From Pseudooceanicola lipolyticus (GTDB lineage: Bacteria; Pseudomonadota; Alphaproteobacteria; Rhodobacterales; Rhodobacteraceae): 35,280 nucleotides of DNA. The stretch is from contig NZ_PGTB01000029.1 in the NCBI RefSeq assembly GCF_002786325.1, positions 1 through 35,280 of the forward strand. Direction: 5' to 3'. The notes below the pieces were generated by a model that saw only the letters and a list, made by a program, of their open reading frames with translations, was not told the origin of the DNA and ran no database searches. Position 1 is the stretch's first letter. The number at the start of each line of letters is the position of its first letter. Below are positions 11,635-22,300 of this stretch, in pieces. The position numbers and the translations under genes were made by a program.

Positions 11635-12905
11635 CGGCGCATGAGAGGTTGCACACCCGCGCCTGGGTGCTGCATCCCGATATCAAATCCGATGAAGACC
11701 GCCGCGCCGCCAAGCCGGCGCTGGACGAGGCCGTGGCGCTGGCCGCGGCCCTGCCGGATCTTGAGGTGATCGGCGCAAATATCGTGCCGCTGCCCCGCGC
11801 ACAGCCCGGATTGCTGTTCGGCTCGGGCAAGATTGCGGAACTGAAACAGACCTTTTCCGAGAACAAGATCGAACTGGTGCTGGTCGACGGGCCGGTGACC
11901 CCGGTGCAGCAACGCAACCTGGAACGGGAATGGAAGGTCAAGCTGCTGGACCGGACCGGGCTGATCCTCGAGATCTTCTCGGACCGCGCCGCCACCCGCG
12001 AGGGGGTGCTGCAGGTCGAGATGGCGGCGCTCAGCTATCAGCGGACGCGGCTGGTGCGGGCCTGGACCCACCTGGAGCGCCAGCGCGGTGGGCTGGGCTT
12101 TGTCGGGGGTCCCGGCGAAACCCAGATCGAGGCCGACCGCCGCGCCATCGACACCCAGCTGGTGCGCCTGCGCCGGCAGCTCGACAAGGTGATCAAGACC
12201 CGCGGGCTGCACCGCGCGGCGCGGGCCAAGGTGCCTTATCCGATCGTCGCTCTGGTGGGCTATACCAATGCCGGCAAGTCGACTTTGTTCAACCGGCTGA
12301 CCGGGGCCGAGGTGATGGCCAAGGACATGCTGTTCGCCACGCTTGACCCGACCATGCGACGGGTGCAGCTGCCGGACGGGCCCGAGGTGATCCTGTCCGA
12401 CACGGTGGGGTTCGTGTCGGACCTGCCGACCGAGCTGGTCGCCGCCTTCCGGGCCACGCTGGAAGAGGTGCTGGGCGCCGACCTGATCGTGCATGTGCGC
12501 GACATCTCGCATCCCGAAACCGCGGCGCAGGCCGCCGAGGTCGACAGCATCCTGAGCTCGCTGGGGGTGGAACAGGACCGGCCGCAGATCGAGGTCTGGA
12601 ACAAGCTGGACCGGCTGCCGGAAGAGGAACGCACCGCGCTGCTGGCGCGCGCGGAACGCGGCGCGGGGGTCTTCGCGATCTCGGCGCTGACCGGCGAGGG
12701 GCTGGAGCTGCTGCTGCAGGAGATCGCGGTTCAGCTGCGCGGCGCCCGCCACGAGGCGCAGCTGCACCTGAAGTTCGAGGACGGGCGCAAACGGGCCTGG
12801 CTGTTCGACCAGGACGTGGTGCGCGAGGAGACACAGACCGAGGACGGGTTCGACCTGACGGTGCTGTGGACGGCGCGGCAGGCGGCGCAATTCGCCGCGC
12901 TCTGA
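11631..12905 (+). CDS. hflX: GTPase HflX
   Basis: 424 residues. The N-terminal HflX domain includes [10 protein letters not shown] (glycine-rich segment) and [16 protein letters not shown], followed by a coiled helical region with [20 protein letters not shown]. The G domain has GYTNAGKST (210-218), [10 protein letters not shown] and NKLDRL. HflX splits stalled or stressed 70S ribosomes. The start is TTG 11631, inside TTGA shared with the hfq stop; GAGGGCGAAG lies just upstream. TTG 11649 is an alternative but would have its ribosome site too close. Confidence 0.94.
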   Translation: MTAHERLHTRAWVLHPDIKSDEDRRAAKPALDEAVALAAALPDLEVIGANIVPLPRAQPGLLFGSGKIAELKQTFSENKIELVLVDGPVTPVQQRNLEREWKVKLLDRTGLILEIFSDRAATREGVLQVEMAALSYQRTRLVRAWTHLERQRGGLGFVGGPGETQIEADRRAIDTQLVRLRRQLDKVIKTRGLHRAARAKVPYPIVALVGYTNAGKSTLFNRLTGAEVMAKDMLFATLDPTMRRVQLPDGPEVILSDTVGFVSDLPTELVAAFRATLEEVLGADLIVHVRDISHPETAAQAAEVDSILSSLGVEQDRPQIEVWNKLDRLPEEERTALLARAERGAGVFAISALTGEGLELLLQEIAVQLRGARHEAQLHLKFEDGRKRAWLFDQDVVREETQTEDGFDLTVLWTARQAAQFAAL

Positions 12906-12915
12906 CCGGGGGTAG

Positions 12916-12941
12916 GGCAAATTCTGTCGACAGGATTTGCC
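12916..12941. repeat. 26-base near-perfect palindrome after hflX
   Basis: The arms GGCAAATTCTGTC (12916-12928) and GACAGGATTTGCC (12929-12941) pair at all positions except one. It lies in the 61 bases between the convergent hflX and acylase genes. There is no T tract on either side, so it is not an ordinary intrinsic terminator. The centre is CTGTCGACAG, which holds a GTCGAC site. Confidence 0.6.
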
Positions 12942-12966
12942 AAACGTTATCCGTAGTTTCTGCCCC

Positions 12967-15435
12967 TCACGGAGTCCGGGGCATCAGGCGGGTCACCCCG
13001 ACCGCGGCCGCCCGCGCCAGGTTCACGTCCAGCGACATCGGCACGTATTCGCCCCGCCGCCACAGCTGTGCCATGTCGTCGTAATGGCGCGACAGGAAAT
13101 GTCCGGATTGACCGGTCGAGATGATGAAGACCGAGCTGTTCGGGTCGGCGAAGTCATAAACGCCGCGAAAGCCTGCCCCGTGCACGTTCTGGAACGGGTC
13201 GGGGCCTTCGCCCGAGGTGCGGCCGCGCTGTAGCGTGTTGTCGCCACCGCTGGTCGACTGGCGAATATTGACGAAATAGCGCAGCACCGGCACCTCGCCC
13301 AGAACCGGGTGGTCATGGGTGGCCTGGTGCGCGTCGCCCCAGCGCAGCGATTCCAGCGATCCGCCATAGCGTTCGTTGATCCAGATCAGCGCGTCGTCCA
13401 GCGCCAGCCGCGCCATGTCGGTGCAGGTTTCGCGCGGCGCGCTCTGGCGGATATCGCACCAGGCGGCGGCGCCGTCGATATCGCGGTAGACCCGTTCGAT
13501 GAACAGCGGCTCGACATGTTTGAACTCTTCCGCCAGCGGCCCCAACTCGTCGCGGATCAGCCGCTCTTGCAATGCCCGCAGCCAGGCGGCGTAGATCAGC
13601 GGCTCGGGCATATGTTCGTTCATCTCGCCGTTCCAGTCGGCCAACAGCGCCAGCGCGATCTGCCGCTGCCGCTCGGGCGTGCCTTCGGGCGCGGCCTGGC
13701 CGGTGAACCACAGGTCGGCGCCGATCAGCGGCAGCAGCGACCGGGCGGTAAAGCTGACCGGGTCCAGCTGTGCCTCGATAAAGCTGTCGCGCGTATGCAC
13801 CTCGCGCGATTGCATCAGGCGCTGCCACCGGTTGATCCGCTGGGTATCGCCCCATTCATACGAGATGTGGTTGGGGAAGGGGCGTTCGACGATCTTGTTG
13901 TTGGTGTTGCCCAGGATACCGCCGCGCGGGCTGACGAATTCCGGGTTCGAGGCATAGGGCATCCGCCCCTGCCAGCGGTTCTCGGCGCGCCAGCCCTGGC
14001 TGGGCAGGCGGCCGCGGCTTTGGTGGCGCGGATCGCGGCGGGGCACCGCGCCGATGGTTTTCAGCGCGATGGTCTCCTGATCGGCCAGCATCAGGTTCTG
14101 TGACGGCGCGATATAGCCTTCCGAGGCGGCGATTGCCTCGCGCACCGTAGAGGCACCCATCACCGCCAGCGCGGCAGACATCGAGGTGTCCCGCGGGCTG
14201 AGCGCGGTCCAGGCCAGCGACACGACATGGCCTTGCGGCGTGATCGTTTCCAGGGCGTATCGGCTGCCGGGCAGGACCGGTCCGTTCTCGGTCCAGCGCA
14301 GGGTCAGGGTGATTGGCGGCGCATCCTTGATTTCGATGATCGAGGGGCGCGAGTCAAAGCGCTTATAGCCGTCGGGCGTCAGGTATTCCTCGGGATTGTC
14401 CGGGTTCAACCGCTCGATATAGAGATCCTGATCGTCCAGGTAGGACGAGGTCAGGCCCCAGCCCAGATGCGCGCTGCGCCCGCTCAGCACCACCGGCATG
14501 CCCGGCACGGTGGCGCCGATCACGCCACCCTTCGCCAGTTCCAGCCGCGCCAGGTACCAGGTCGAGGGGGCGGTAAACCCCAGATGCGGGTCATTGGCCA
14601 GCAGGGTGCCGCCCGCGGCGGAACGGTTGGGGGCGGCCGCCCAGGCGTTGGAGGCCCCGGCCAGTCCGCGTGCCGGCACCGGCCACAGCGGCGTGTCGGG
14701 ATCCGGGCCGGCCTCGGCATAGCGGGGCAGGCCGGGGAACATCGCGGCATATTCCGGCAACGCGGCGATGCCGCTGCCCGGCGCATCGGGCAGGATATCG
14801 GCCAGGCGGTCGGCATCCTCCAGCATCAGCGAGGTGCGCGCGCGCAGCACCTCGTCCTGCAGATGCCCGGCCAGCTGCAGCGCCATCAGCTTGATGATCG
14901 CCAGCGAATCGCCCGGCTGCCAAGGCGCCACGGTGACGTCGAACAGGAACATCTCGGGCGCGCCACGGCCCAGGGCGCGTTCATTGATCTCGGCCAGGCG
15001 GGCATTGACGCCAGCGGCATAGGCGGTCAGCGCCGCGCGGGTCGGTGCATCCTGCGCCTCGACCGATTGCTGCGCCAGGCGGTACAGGTCCAGCCGCCGC
15101 AACAGCCGGTCGATGCCCACGGTGCGGGTGCCGAACACCTCGGAAAGCCGCCCCTGCGCGGTGCGCCGCAGCATGGTCATCTGCCACAGCCGGTCCTGCG
15201 CATGGGCATAGCCGAGGCCGAAGAACACGTCGCTGTCGGTCTCGCCGAAGATATGCGGCACCGCCGCGTTGTCGCGCACGATTTCCACCGGTGCGGTCAC
15301 GCCCTGCACGCTGACCGTGCGGTCATAATCGGGCAGCGACTGCGAGGCGAGGAAATAGATCAGGCCCACCCCCAGCACCACCAGCAGGACCAGCGCCCCG
15401 GCAAGGCGTAGAAGCCATCGAAAGACAAGCGCCAT
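12967..15435 (-). CDS. Penicillin acylase family amidohydrolase (Ntn hydrolase), membrane-anchored
   Basis: 822 residues from ATG 15435. An N-terminal membrane helix (about 4-28) is followed by the alpha-chain motifs DNAAVPHIFGET and GLGYAHAQDRLWQM. The beta chain would start at Ser262 in GASNAWA, the N-terminal nucleophile exposed by autocleavage. LLANDPHL, PGMPVVLSGRS and ENGPVLPG follow, as in the penicillin G/V and AHL acylases. The protein probably acts in the periplasm, anchored to the inner membrane. The substrate is not readable from sequence; quorum-sensing lactones or other amides are possible. It is divergent from the oxidoreductase at 15554. A longer frame to 15480 would put 15 residues before the anchor, so I use the inner ATG. 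Confidence 0.88.
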   Translation of the reverse strand: MALVFRWLLRLAGALVLLVVLGVGLIYFLASQSLPDYDRTVSVQGVTAPVEIVRDNAAVPHIFGETDSDVFFGLGYAHAQDRLWQMTMLRRTAQGRLSEVFGTRTVGIDRLLRRLDLYRLAQQSVEAQDAPTRAALTAYAAGVNARLAEINERALGRGAPEMFLFDVTVAPWQPGDSLAIIKLMALQLAGHLQDEVLRARTSLMLEDADRLADILPDAPGSGIAALPEYAAMFPGLPRYAEAGPDPDTPLWPVPARGLAGASNAWAAAPNRSAAGGTLLANDPHLGFTAPSTWYLARLELAKGGVIGATVPGMPVVLSGRSAHLGWGLTSSYLDDQDLYIERLNPDNPEEYLTPDGYKRFDSRPSIIEIKDAPPITLTLRWTENGPVLPGSRYALETITPQGHVVSLAWTALSPRDTSMSAALAVMGASTVREAIAASEGYIAPSQNLMLADQETIALKTIGAVPRRDPRHQSRGRLPSQGWRAENRWQGRMPYASNPEFVSPRGGILGNTNNKIVERPFPNHISYEWGDTQRINRWQRLMQSREVHTRDSFIEAQLDPVSFTARSLLPLIGADLWFTGQAAPEGTPERQRQIALALLADWNGEMNEHMPEPLIYAAWLRALQERLIRDELGPLAEEFKHVEPLFIERVYRDIDGAAAWCDIRQSAPRETCTDMARLALDDALIWINERYGGSLESLRWGDAHQATHDHPVLGEVPVLRYFVNIRQSTSGGDNTLQRGRTSGEGPDPFQNVHGAGFRGVYDFADPNSSVFIISTGQSGHFLSRHYDDMAQLWRRGEYVPMSLDVNLARAAAVGVTRLMPRTP

Positions 15436-15485
15436 ATCTTCCCCTGTGCTGATGGGTAACCCGTAGCCGATGGCCCGCAACGCGA

Positions 15486-15513
15486 TTGACCGGACCGGTA
15501 TGCCTGATAATTA
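15486..15513 (+). promoter_or_regulatory. Possible promoter of the 15554 oxidoreductase
   Basis: TTGACC (15486-15491) and TAATTA (15508-15513) are 16 bases apart, and the start codon lies about 40 bases further on. This is a good -35 match and a moderate -10 match in the intergenic region shared with the divergent acylase gene. Confidence 0.4.
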
Positions 15514-15553
15514 ATGCGTCAGTGTAAGGGAAGTGATCTCAAGGGGAAAGCAG

Positions 15554-16426
15554 ATGGCAAAGCTGGCGTTTCTGGGCCTGGGCGTGATGGGATACCCGAT
15601 GGCGGGGCATCTGCAGAAGGCCGGGCATACGGTCACCGTCTATAATCGTACCGCGACCAAGGCGCAAAGCTGGGCCGAGGAACATGGCGGTGCCACTGCG
15701 GCGACCCCGCGCGAGGCCGCCACGGGCGCCGATTTCGTGATGTCCTGCGTCGGCAATGACGACGATCTGCGCAGCGTCTGCCTGGGCGAGGACGGCGCCT
15801 TTGCCGGGATGAGCAGCGGCTCGGTCTTTGTCGATCACACCACGGTGTCGGCCAAGGTCACCCGCGAACTCTACGCCGCGGCCGATGCCAAGCAGATCAG
15901 CTTTGTCGATGCGCCGATCTCGGGCGGGCAGGCGGGGGCCGAAAACGGTGCGCTGTCGGTGATGTGCGGCGGCGACGAGGGCGCCTATGCCCGAGCCGAG
16001 CCGATCATCGCAGCCTATGCCAAGATCTGCCGCCGTCTGGGCGACAGCGGCGCCGGGCAGCTGACCAAGATGTGCAACCAGATCGCCATTGCCGGGCTGG
16101 TGCAGGGCCTGTCCGAGGCGCTGCACATGGCCGAGAAATCCGGTCTGGACGGGCGCGACGTGGTCGAGGTGATCAGCCAGGGCGCCGCGGGTTCGTGGCA
16201 GATGGCGAACCGCTATGAAACCATGCTGGACGATCATTTCGAGCATGGTTTTGCCGTCGACTGGATGCGCAAGGATCTGGGGATTTGTCTGGCCACCGCC
16301 GACGAGACCGGCGCGTCGCTGCCGGTGACCGCGCTGGTCGATCAGTTCTACAAGGACGTGCAGAAAATGGGCGGCGGGCGTTGGGACACGTCGAGCCTGT
16401 TCAAGCGTCTGCGCGCCGCCGGCTAG
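15554..16426 (+). CDS. NAD(P)-dependent beta-hydroxyacid dehydrogenase (3-hydroxyisobutyrate dehydrogenase family)
   Basis: 290 residues. The N-terminal dinucleotide fold starts AKLAFLGLGVMGYPMAGHLQ, the family signature, with VYNRT for cofactor ribose binding, suggesting NADP. The substrate loop APISGGQAGAENG and the catalytic lysine in GAGQLTKMCNQI are present, then the all-alpha C-terminal domain. Members oxidise or reduce 3-hydroxyisobutyrate, tartronate semialdehyde, glyoxylate/succinic semialdehyde and similar; the substrate cannot be chosen here. The ATG at 15554 is preceded by AAGGGGAAAG. The GTG at 15533 in the same frame lacks support. Confidence 0.88.
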   Translation: MAKLAFLGLGVMGYPMAGHLQKAGHTVTVYNRTATKAQSWAEEHGGATAATPREAATGADFVMSCVGNDDDLRSVCLGEDGAFAGMSSGSVFVDHTTVSAKVTRELYAAADAKQISFVDAPISGGQAGAENGALSVMCGGDEGAYARAEPIIAAYAKICRRLGDSGAGQLTKMCNQIAIAGLVQGLSEALHMAEKSGLDGRDVVEVISQGAAGSWQMANRYETMLDDHFEHGFAVDWMRKDLGICLATADETGASLPVTALVDQFYKDVQKMGGGRWDTSSLFKRLRAAG

Positions 16427-16437
16427 CGGCGGCCAGT

Positions 16438-16463
16438 CTCACGCAGCCGTTATATGGCGTGAG
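16438..16463. repeat. Inverted repeat upstream of the small secreted protein gene
   Basis: The arms CTCACGC (16438-16444) and GCGTGAG (16457-16463) are separated by 12 bases that include TTATAT. This could be an operator around a -10 element or a weak RNA hairpin. It lies 71 bases before the start at 16535. Confidence 0.3.
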
Positions 16464-16534
16464 GAACCTTTCCATGCGGGCCGGGGTTGGGGACGTGCAA
16501 CAGCGGCCCAGACGGTCGCGGAAAGGGAAACAAG

Positions 16535-16864
16535 ATGAAACTGACACTGACTACCGCACTCGCCACCGCACTGTTTGCCACCAGCGCCTTTGCCGCCAGC
16601 GGCGGCGTCGACTCGGCCCAGCGCGGCGAAGAGAACCTGCAGAGCGAAGAGATCGGAACGGAAGCCAAGCTGATCGAACCGGGCGACGGCATGGAATCGG
16701 ATGTTGAAGACGCTTCGCGCGGCAATCAGAACGAGCAGAGCGCTGAAGTTGTCGAAGACGAAGGTGAAAGCTACACCGGCGGCATCAGCAGCACCGTCGA
16801 GACCCAATCGCGCGGTGAAGGCAACCTGCAAGGTGAAGAACTTGTCACCGGCTCGGACAGCTAA
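16535..16864 (+). CDS. Small acidic secreted protein with three internal repeats
   Basis: 109 residues. MKLTLTTALATALFATSAFA is a clear Sec signal peptide with an AFA cleavage site after residue 20. The mature part is strongly acidic and lacks cysteine and tryptophan. Three repeats about 31-32 residues apart start at Val25, Val57 and Val88; the core is V[DE]xx[QS]RGxxNxQx[EA]E[IVL]. Examples are VDSAQRGEENLQSEEI and VETQSRGEGNLQGEEL. The start is supported by GGAAAGGGAAACAAG just before the ATG, and a strong terminator follows. I do not recognise the family. The Q-x-G-x-x-N element recalls curlin repeats only superficially. It is likely exported to the periplasm or outside the cell. Confidence 0.8.
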   Translation: MKLTLTTALATALFATSAFAASGGVDSAQRGEENLQSEEIGTEAKLIEPGDGMESDVEDASRGNQNEQSAEVVEDEGESYTGGISSTVETQSRGEGNLQGEELVTGSDS

Positions 16865-16899
16865 CGCCGTCAAAATTTACCGGGTGTGCCAGCCACATC

Positions 16900-16930
16900 A
16901 AAACGCCGGACCTTTTGGTCCGGCGTTTTT
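16900..16930 (+). terminator. Bidirectional intrinsic terminator
   Basis: A nine-base stem CGCCGGACC/GGTCCGGCG around a TTTT loop is followed by five T and preceded by four A. It lies 36 bases after the secreted-protein gene and 35 bases from the end of the convergent SYLF gene, so it can serve both strands. Confidence 0.9.
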
Positions 16931-16964
16931 CATGTCCCGATCAGGTGCGGGAAACCGCTCAAGA

Positions 16965-17540
16965 TCAGGGAATGATCCGGGTGTATTTGGTGCCTTCCAG
17001 CGTGGCCCCCACGCGCAGGCCCGCGCGGCCGAACACCGCCGCCAGAACCGGCGTACGCAGGATCGTGGTATCGGTGGCCAGCGAGTCGCCGACATCGCGG
17101 ATCACGTATTCCAGATCGCCGCCCGCGGCCCAGCCCGAGGACCTGCGGAAATCGGCCAGCGCCGCGTCGGTCATGAAAAACAACACATGCGCATATTGCT
17201 GCGCCCCGATCTGCAGGCCGGCGCTGGCCTTGGTGGTGGAATAATAATCCACCGTCACGCCGTTCACCCGCAGCGCCCCGCGCCCGAAGGCGCCGCCGAA
17301 CCAGAACCCGGCCTCGGTGACCAGCGGCATCACCAGCAACCCGGTGGCCTTCTGCGACAGCGTCACCGTGTTGGGATAGAGCGCGTACATTTCGTTCAGG
17401 GTGGCATCGACGCGGGCGTCGATCTTGGCCGCATTGCTGTTGCCGACGCCGTTACCGCAGGCGGCGGTCATGGAAACCCCGGCCAGCGCGGCCAGCGTGA
17501 AGCCACGCCGCGTCAGACGGTTTGAAGGTGAGATGCTCAT
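16965..17540 (-). CDS. SYLF/Ysc84-domain lipoprotein
   Basis: 191 residues. The N-terminus NRLTRRGFTLAALAGVSMTAAC combines a twin-arginine-like motif (TRRGF) with a lipobox ending in Cys, so export by Tat and lipid anchoring are likely. The body matches the SYLF (Ysc84) fold: KATGLLVMPLVTEAGFWFGGAFGRGAL, then YYSTTKASAGLQIGAQQYAHVLFFM and a C-terminal AAVFGRAGLRVGATLEGTKY. SYLF proteins bind lipid in eukaryotes; the bacterial role is unclear. The start at 17540 is chosen over an upstream frame to 17747 because the signal peptide begins there. A promoter lies upstream. Confidence 0.82.
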   Translation of the reverse strand: MSISPSNRLTRRGFTLAALAGVSMTAACGNGVGNSNAAKIDARVDATLNEMYALYPNTVTLSQKATGLLVMPLVTEAGFWFGGAFGRGALRVNGVTVDYYSTTKASAGLQIGAQQYAHVLFFMTDAALADFRRSSGWAAGGDLEYVIRDVGDSLATDTTILRTPVLAAVFGRAGLRVGATLEGTKYTRIIP

Positions 17541-17597
17541 AATGATGTCTGCCTGTAGTGCTGCACGATATGGCCGATTTGCACGGCCTTGCCACAA

Positions 17598-17626
17598 GAT
17601 ATAAGGCGAACTCGTCACATTGTCAC
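17598..17626 (-). promoter_or_regulatory. Promoter of the SYLF lipoprotein gene
   Basis: On the minus strand, GTGACA (17626-17621) and TATATC (17603-17598) are separated by 17 bases. Five of six and four of six bases match the housekeeping consensus. The start codon is about 58 bases downstream. It lies in the 149 bases after hemB, whose stop is at 17690. Confidence 0.5.
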
Positions 17627-17689
17627 GCAGGAAGCCGCCCGGGCCGGCGGGTTCCCGCCCGGATCTGAATCTTTCGATTGACGCCGGTT

Positions 17690-18739
<1,050 letters not shown>

Positions 18740-18804
18740 TCACAAGAGTGTCAATTGCTGCCATCCGGGCGGCGCGGCAGGCAGCAGGGTAAGGGGCAGC
18801 ATTC

Positions 18805-19326
18805 GTGGACTGGTATACCTCGATCTTCGAGCTGATCGACATGCGGTCCTTTTCGAACCTTTGGTTCTGGATCGCGCTGGCGGTGGTGTGGTCGACGGCA
18901 AGCCATTGGGTGATCGGCGTGCCCTTCGACATGGTGCACCGCGCCCGCCGCCATGGCGGCCAGGCCGAGCAGGATCTCGAGGACATCACCCGCGTCAACG
19001 TCAACCGGCTGCTCTATATCGGCCGGCTGTCCGGGCTCTGGCTGCTGGGCTTTGGATGTTTCATCCTGTCGGCGCTGGCGATGCTGGGGTTCTACTACAA
19101 GATCGAATTTGCCCAGGCGCTGTTCCTGCTGGGCTTTCCGATGTCGATGGTCGCCCTGCTGAGCCTGAACACCGCGCATCGGATCGAAGTTGACAACGCC
19201 CAGGGGGAACAGCTGCGCAAGCGGCTGACCCGGCATCGCCTTTACACCCAGCTGATCGGCGTGGTGTCCATCTTTGTCACCGCGCTCTGGGGCATGTACC
19301 AGAACCTGCATATCGGCGTGCTCTGA
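18805..19326 (+). CDS. Small integral membrane protein of unknown function
   Basis: 173 residues with about four predicted membrane helices: near 20-40 (FWIALAVVWSTASHWVIG), 70-95 (LSGLWLLGFGCFILSALAML), 98-120 (FAQALFLLGFPMSMVALLSL) and 145-165 (LIGVVSIFVTALWGMYQ). Between the first two is a charged loop RARRHGGQAEQDLED. The start is GTG 18805 with AAGGGGCAGC before it. It sits between hemB (divergent) and mfd, which starts 29 bases after its stop, so it may be co-transcribed with mfd. I do not recognise the family. Confidence 0.72.
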   Translation: MDWYTSIFELIDMRSFSNLWFWIALAVVWSTASHWVIGVPFDMVHRARRHGGQAEQDLEDITRVNVNRLLYIGRLSGLWLLGFGCFILSALAMLGFYYKIEFAQALFLLGFPMSMVALLSLNTAHRIEVDNAQGEQLRKRLTRHRLYTQLIGVVSIFVTALWGMYQNLHIGVL

Positions 19327-19355
19327 CGCCTCCAGACCTTCAGGCCCGCTTACCC

Positions 19356-22300
19356 ATGACGGCACCGGAACATATCACAGTTGGCGGCGCGCCCGAAGGC
19401 TTCGACGCAAGGCTGATCCTGGATGAGGTCGCCCGCCGCGACGGCCCGGTGATCCATGTCGCGCGCGATGACAAGCGGCTGGCGGCGATGCGGGCGGCGC
19501 TGGCCTTCTTCGCGCCGGACATGCCGGTGATGGCCTTCCCCAGCTGGGATTGCCTACCTTATGACCGGGTGTCGCCCAATGCCGATATCTCGGCGGCGCG
19601 GATGGCGACGCTGGCGGCGCTGGTCCACCAGATGCCGAAACACTTCGTGCTGCTGACCACGCTGAACGCCGCGACCCAGCGAATCCCGGCGCGGGCGGTG
19701 CTGCGCGACGCCGCCTTCAGCGCGCGGGTCGGCGACCGGATCGACGAGGAGGCGCTGCGCGGCTTTCTCGTGCGCATGGGGTTTTCGCAAAGCCCCACGG
19801 TGATGGAGCCGGGCGATTACGCCGTGCGCGGCGGCATTATCGACATCTATCCGCCGGGCGAGGCCGGGCCGGTGCGGCTGGACCTGTTCGGCGATGTGCT
19901 GGACGGCGCGCGCCGCTTCGACCCGGCAACGCAGCGCACCACCGAACAGCTGGAGGTGGTGGAACTGGCCCCGGTCAGCGAGGTGATCCTGGACGAGGCG
20001 GCGATCACCCGGTTCCGGCAGAATTATCGCATCGAGTTCGGCGCCGCGGGCACCGACGACCCGCTCTACGAGGCGGTCAGCGCCGGGCGCAAGCACCAGG
20101 GCATCGAACACTGGCTGCCTTTCTTTCACGAGACCCTGGAAACCCTGTTCGACTATCTGCCTGATGCCTCGGTCACGCTGGACGACCAGTCGACGCCGAT
20201 GCGCCTGGCCCGCTGGGACAGCATCGCCGACCAGTACGAAACCCGCCGCCTGGCCTTGCAGCAGAAGAACCGGCTGGACAGCGTCTATAAACCGGCGCCG
20301 CCGGGGCTGCTCTACCTCGATGACGCCGCTTGGACAGCGGCGGTGCGCGACCAGCGCAAGTTGCAATTCCATCCGCTGCCGCAGGCCAGCGGCCCCGGCG
20401 TGATCGATGCCGGCGGGCGGATCGGGCGCAATTTTGCGCCCGAACGCCAGCAGGAAAATATCAGCCTGTTCGGCGCCCTGGCGGCCCATGTTCAGGCAAA
20501 GCTTGAAAAGGGCCCGGTGGTTATCGCCTCCTATTCCGAAGGCGCGCGCGAACGCCTGACCGGGCTGATCGAGGATGAGGGCCTGGCCGAGGCGATCCCG
20601 GTGCCCAATGGCATCCGCATCGGCAAGCGCGGGCTGCACCTGGCGGTCTGGGCGCTGGAACACGGCTTCGAAACGCCGGATCTGACGGTGATCTCGGAAC
20701 AGGATGTGCTGGGCGACCGGCTGATCCGGGCGCCGAAAAAGAAACGCCGCGCCGAGAATTTCCTGACCGAGGCACAGTCGCTGTCGCCCGGCGACCTGGT
20801 GGTGCATGTCGATCACGGCATCGGGCGGTATCATGGGCTGGAGGTGATCACCGCGGCCGGCGCGGCGCATGAATGCCTGGCGCTGGAATATGCCGACAGC
20901 GCGCGGCTGTACCTGCCGGTCGAGAATATCGAATTGCTGTCGCGCTATGGCCATGAGGAAGGCCTGCTCGACAAGCTGGGCGGCGGGGCCTGGCAGGCCA
21001 AGAAGGCGCGGCTGAAGGAACGCATCCGCGAGATGGCCGACCGGCTGATCCGCGTCGCCGCCGAACGCGCGCTGCGCCAGGCGCCGGTGCTGGAGCCCGA
21101 CCATCACGCCTGGGAGGCGTTTTCGGCGCGTTTCCCCTATGAGGAGACCGACGACCAGCTGCGCGCCATTTCCGACGTGCTGGGCGACATGACCTCGGGC
21201 ACGCCGATGGACCGGCTGGTCTGCGGCGATGTCGGCTTCGGCAAGACCGAGGTGGCAATGCGCGCCGCCTTTGTCGCCGCCATGTCCGGGGTGCAGGTGG
21301 CGGTGATCGCGCCCACCACGCTGCTGGCGCGGCAGCATTACGCCAGCTTTGCCGAACGCTTCCGCGGGTTCCCGGTCACCGTGCGCCAGCTCAGCCGCTT
21401 TGTCTCGGCCCGCGACGCGCAGCTGACCCGCGACGGGCTGGCCAAGGGCACGGTCGATATCGTGATCGGCACCCATGCGCTGCTGGCCAAGGGCATCCGG
21501 ATCAGCAATCTCGGATTGCTGATTGTGGATGAGGAACAGCATTTCGGCGTCACCCACAAGGAGCGGCTGAAACAGCTGCGCAGCGACATTCACGTTCTGA
21601 CGCTGACCGCCACGCCGATCCCGCGGACGTTGCAGCTGTCGCTGTCGGGGGTGCGCGATCTCAGCATCATCGGCACGCCGCCGGTCGACCGTTTGGCCAT
21701 CCGCACCTATGTCAGCGAATTCGACGCGGTCACGGTGCGCGAGGCGCTGCTGCGCGAACATTACCGCGGCGGGCAGAGTTTCTACGTGGTGCCGCGCATC
21801 TCGGACCTGCCCGAGATCGAGGAGTTCCTGAAAGAGCAGATGCCCGAACTGTCCTATGTCGTGGCCCATGGCCAGATGGCGGCGGGCGAGCTGGACGACC
21901 GGATGAACGCCTTCTACGATGGCAAATACGACGTGCTGCTGGCCACCACCATCGTCGAGTCGGGCCTGGATATTCCTACCGCCAACACCATGATCGTGCA
22001 CCGTGCCGACATGTTCGGGCTGGCGCAGCTCTATCAGATCCGTGGCCGGGTCGGGCGGTCGAAAACCCGCGCCTATGCCTATCTGACCACCAAGCCGCGC
22101 GCGAAACTCACCGAGGCGGCGGAAAAACGGCTGCGAGTGCTGGGCTCGCTCGACACGCTGGGCGCCGGCTTCACGCTGGCCAGCCAGGATCTGGACATTC
22201 GCGGCGCCGGCAACCTGCTGGGCGAGGAACAGTCGGGCCAGATGCGCGACGTCGGCTATGAACTCTACCAGTCGATGCTGGAGGAGGCGATTGCCAAGAT

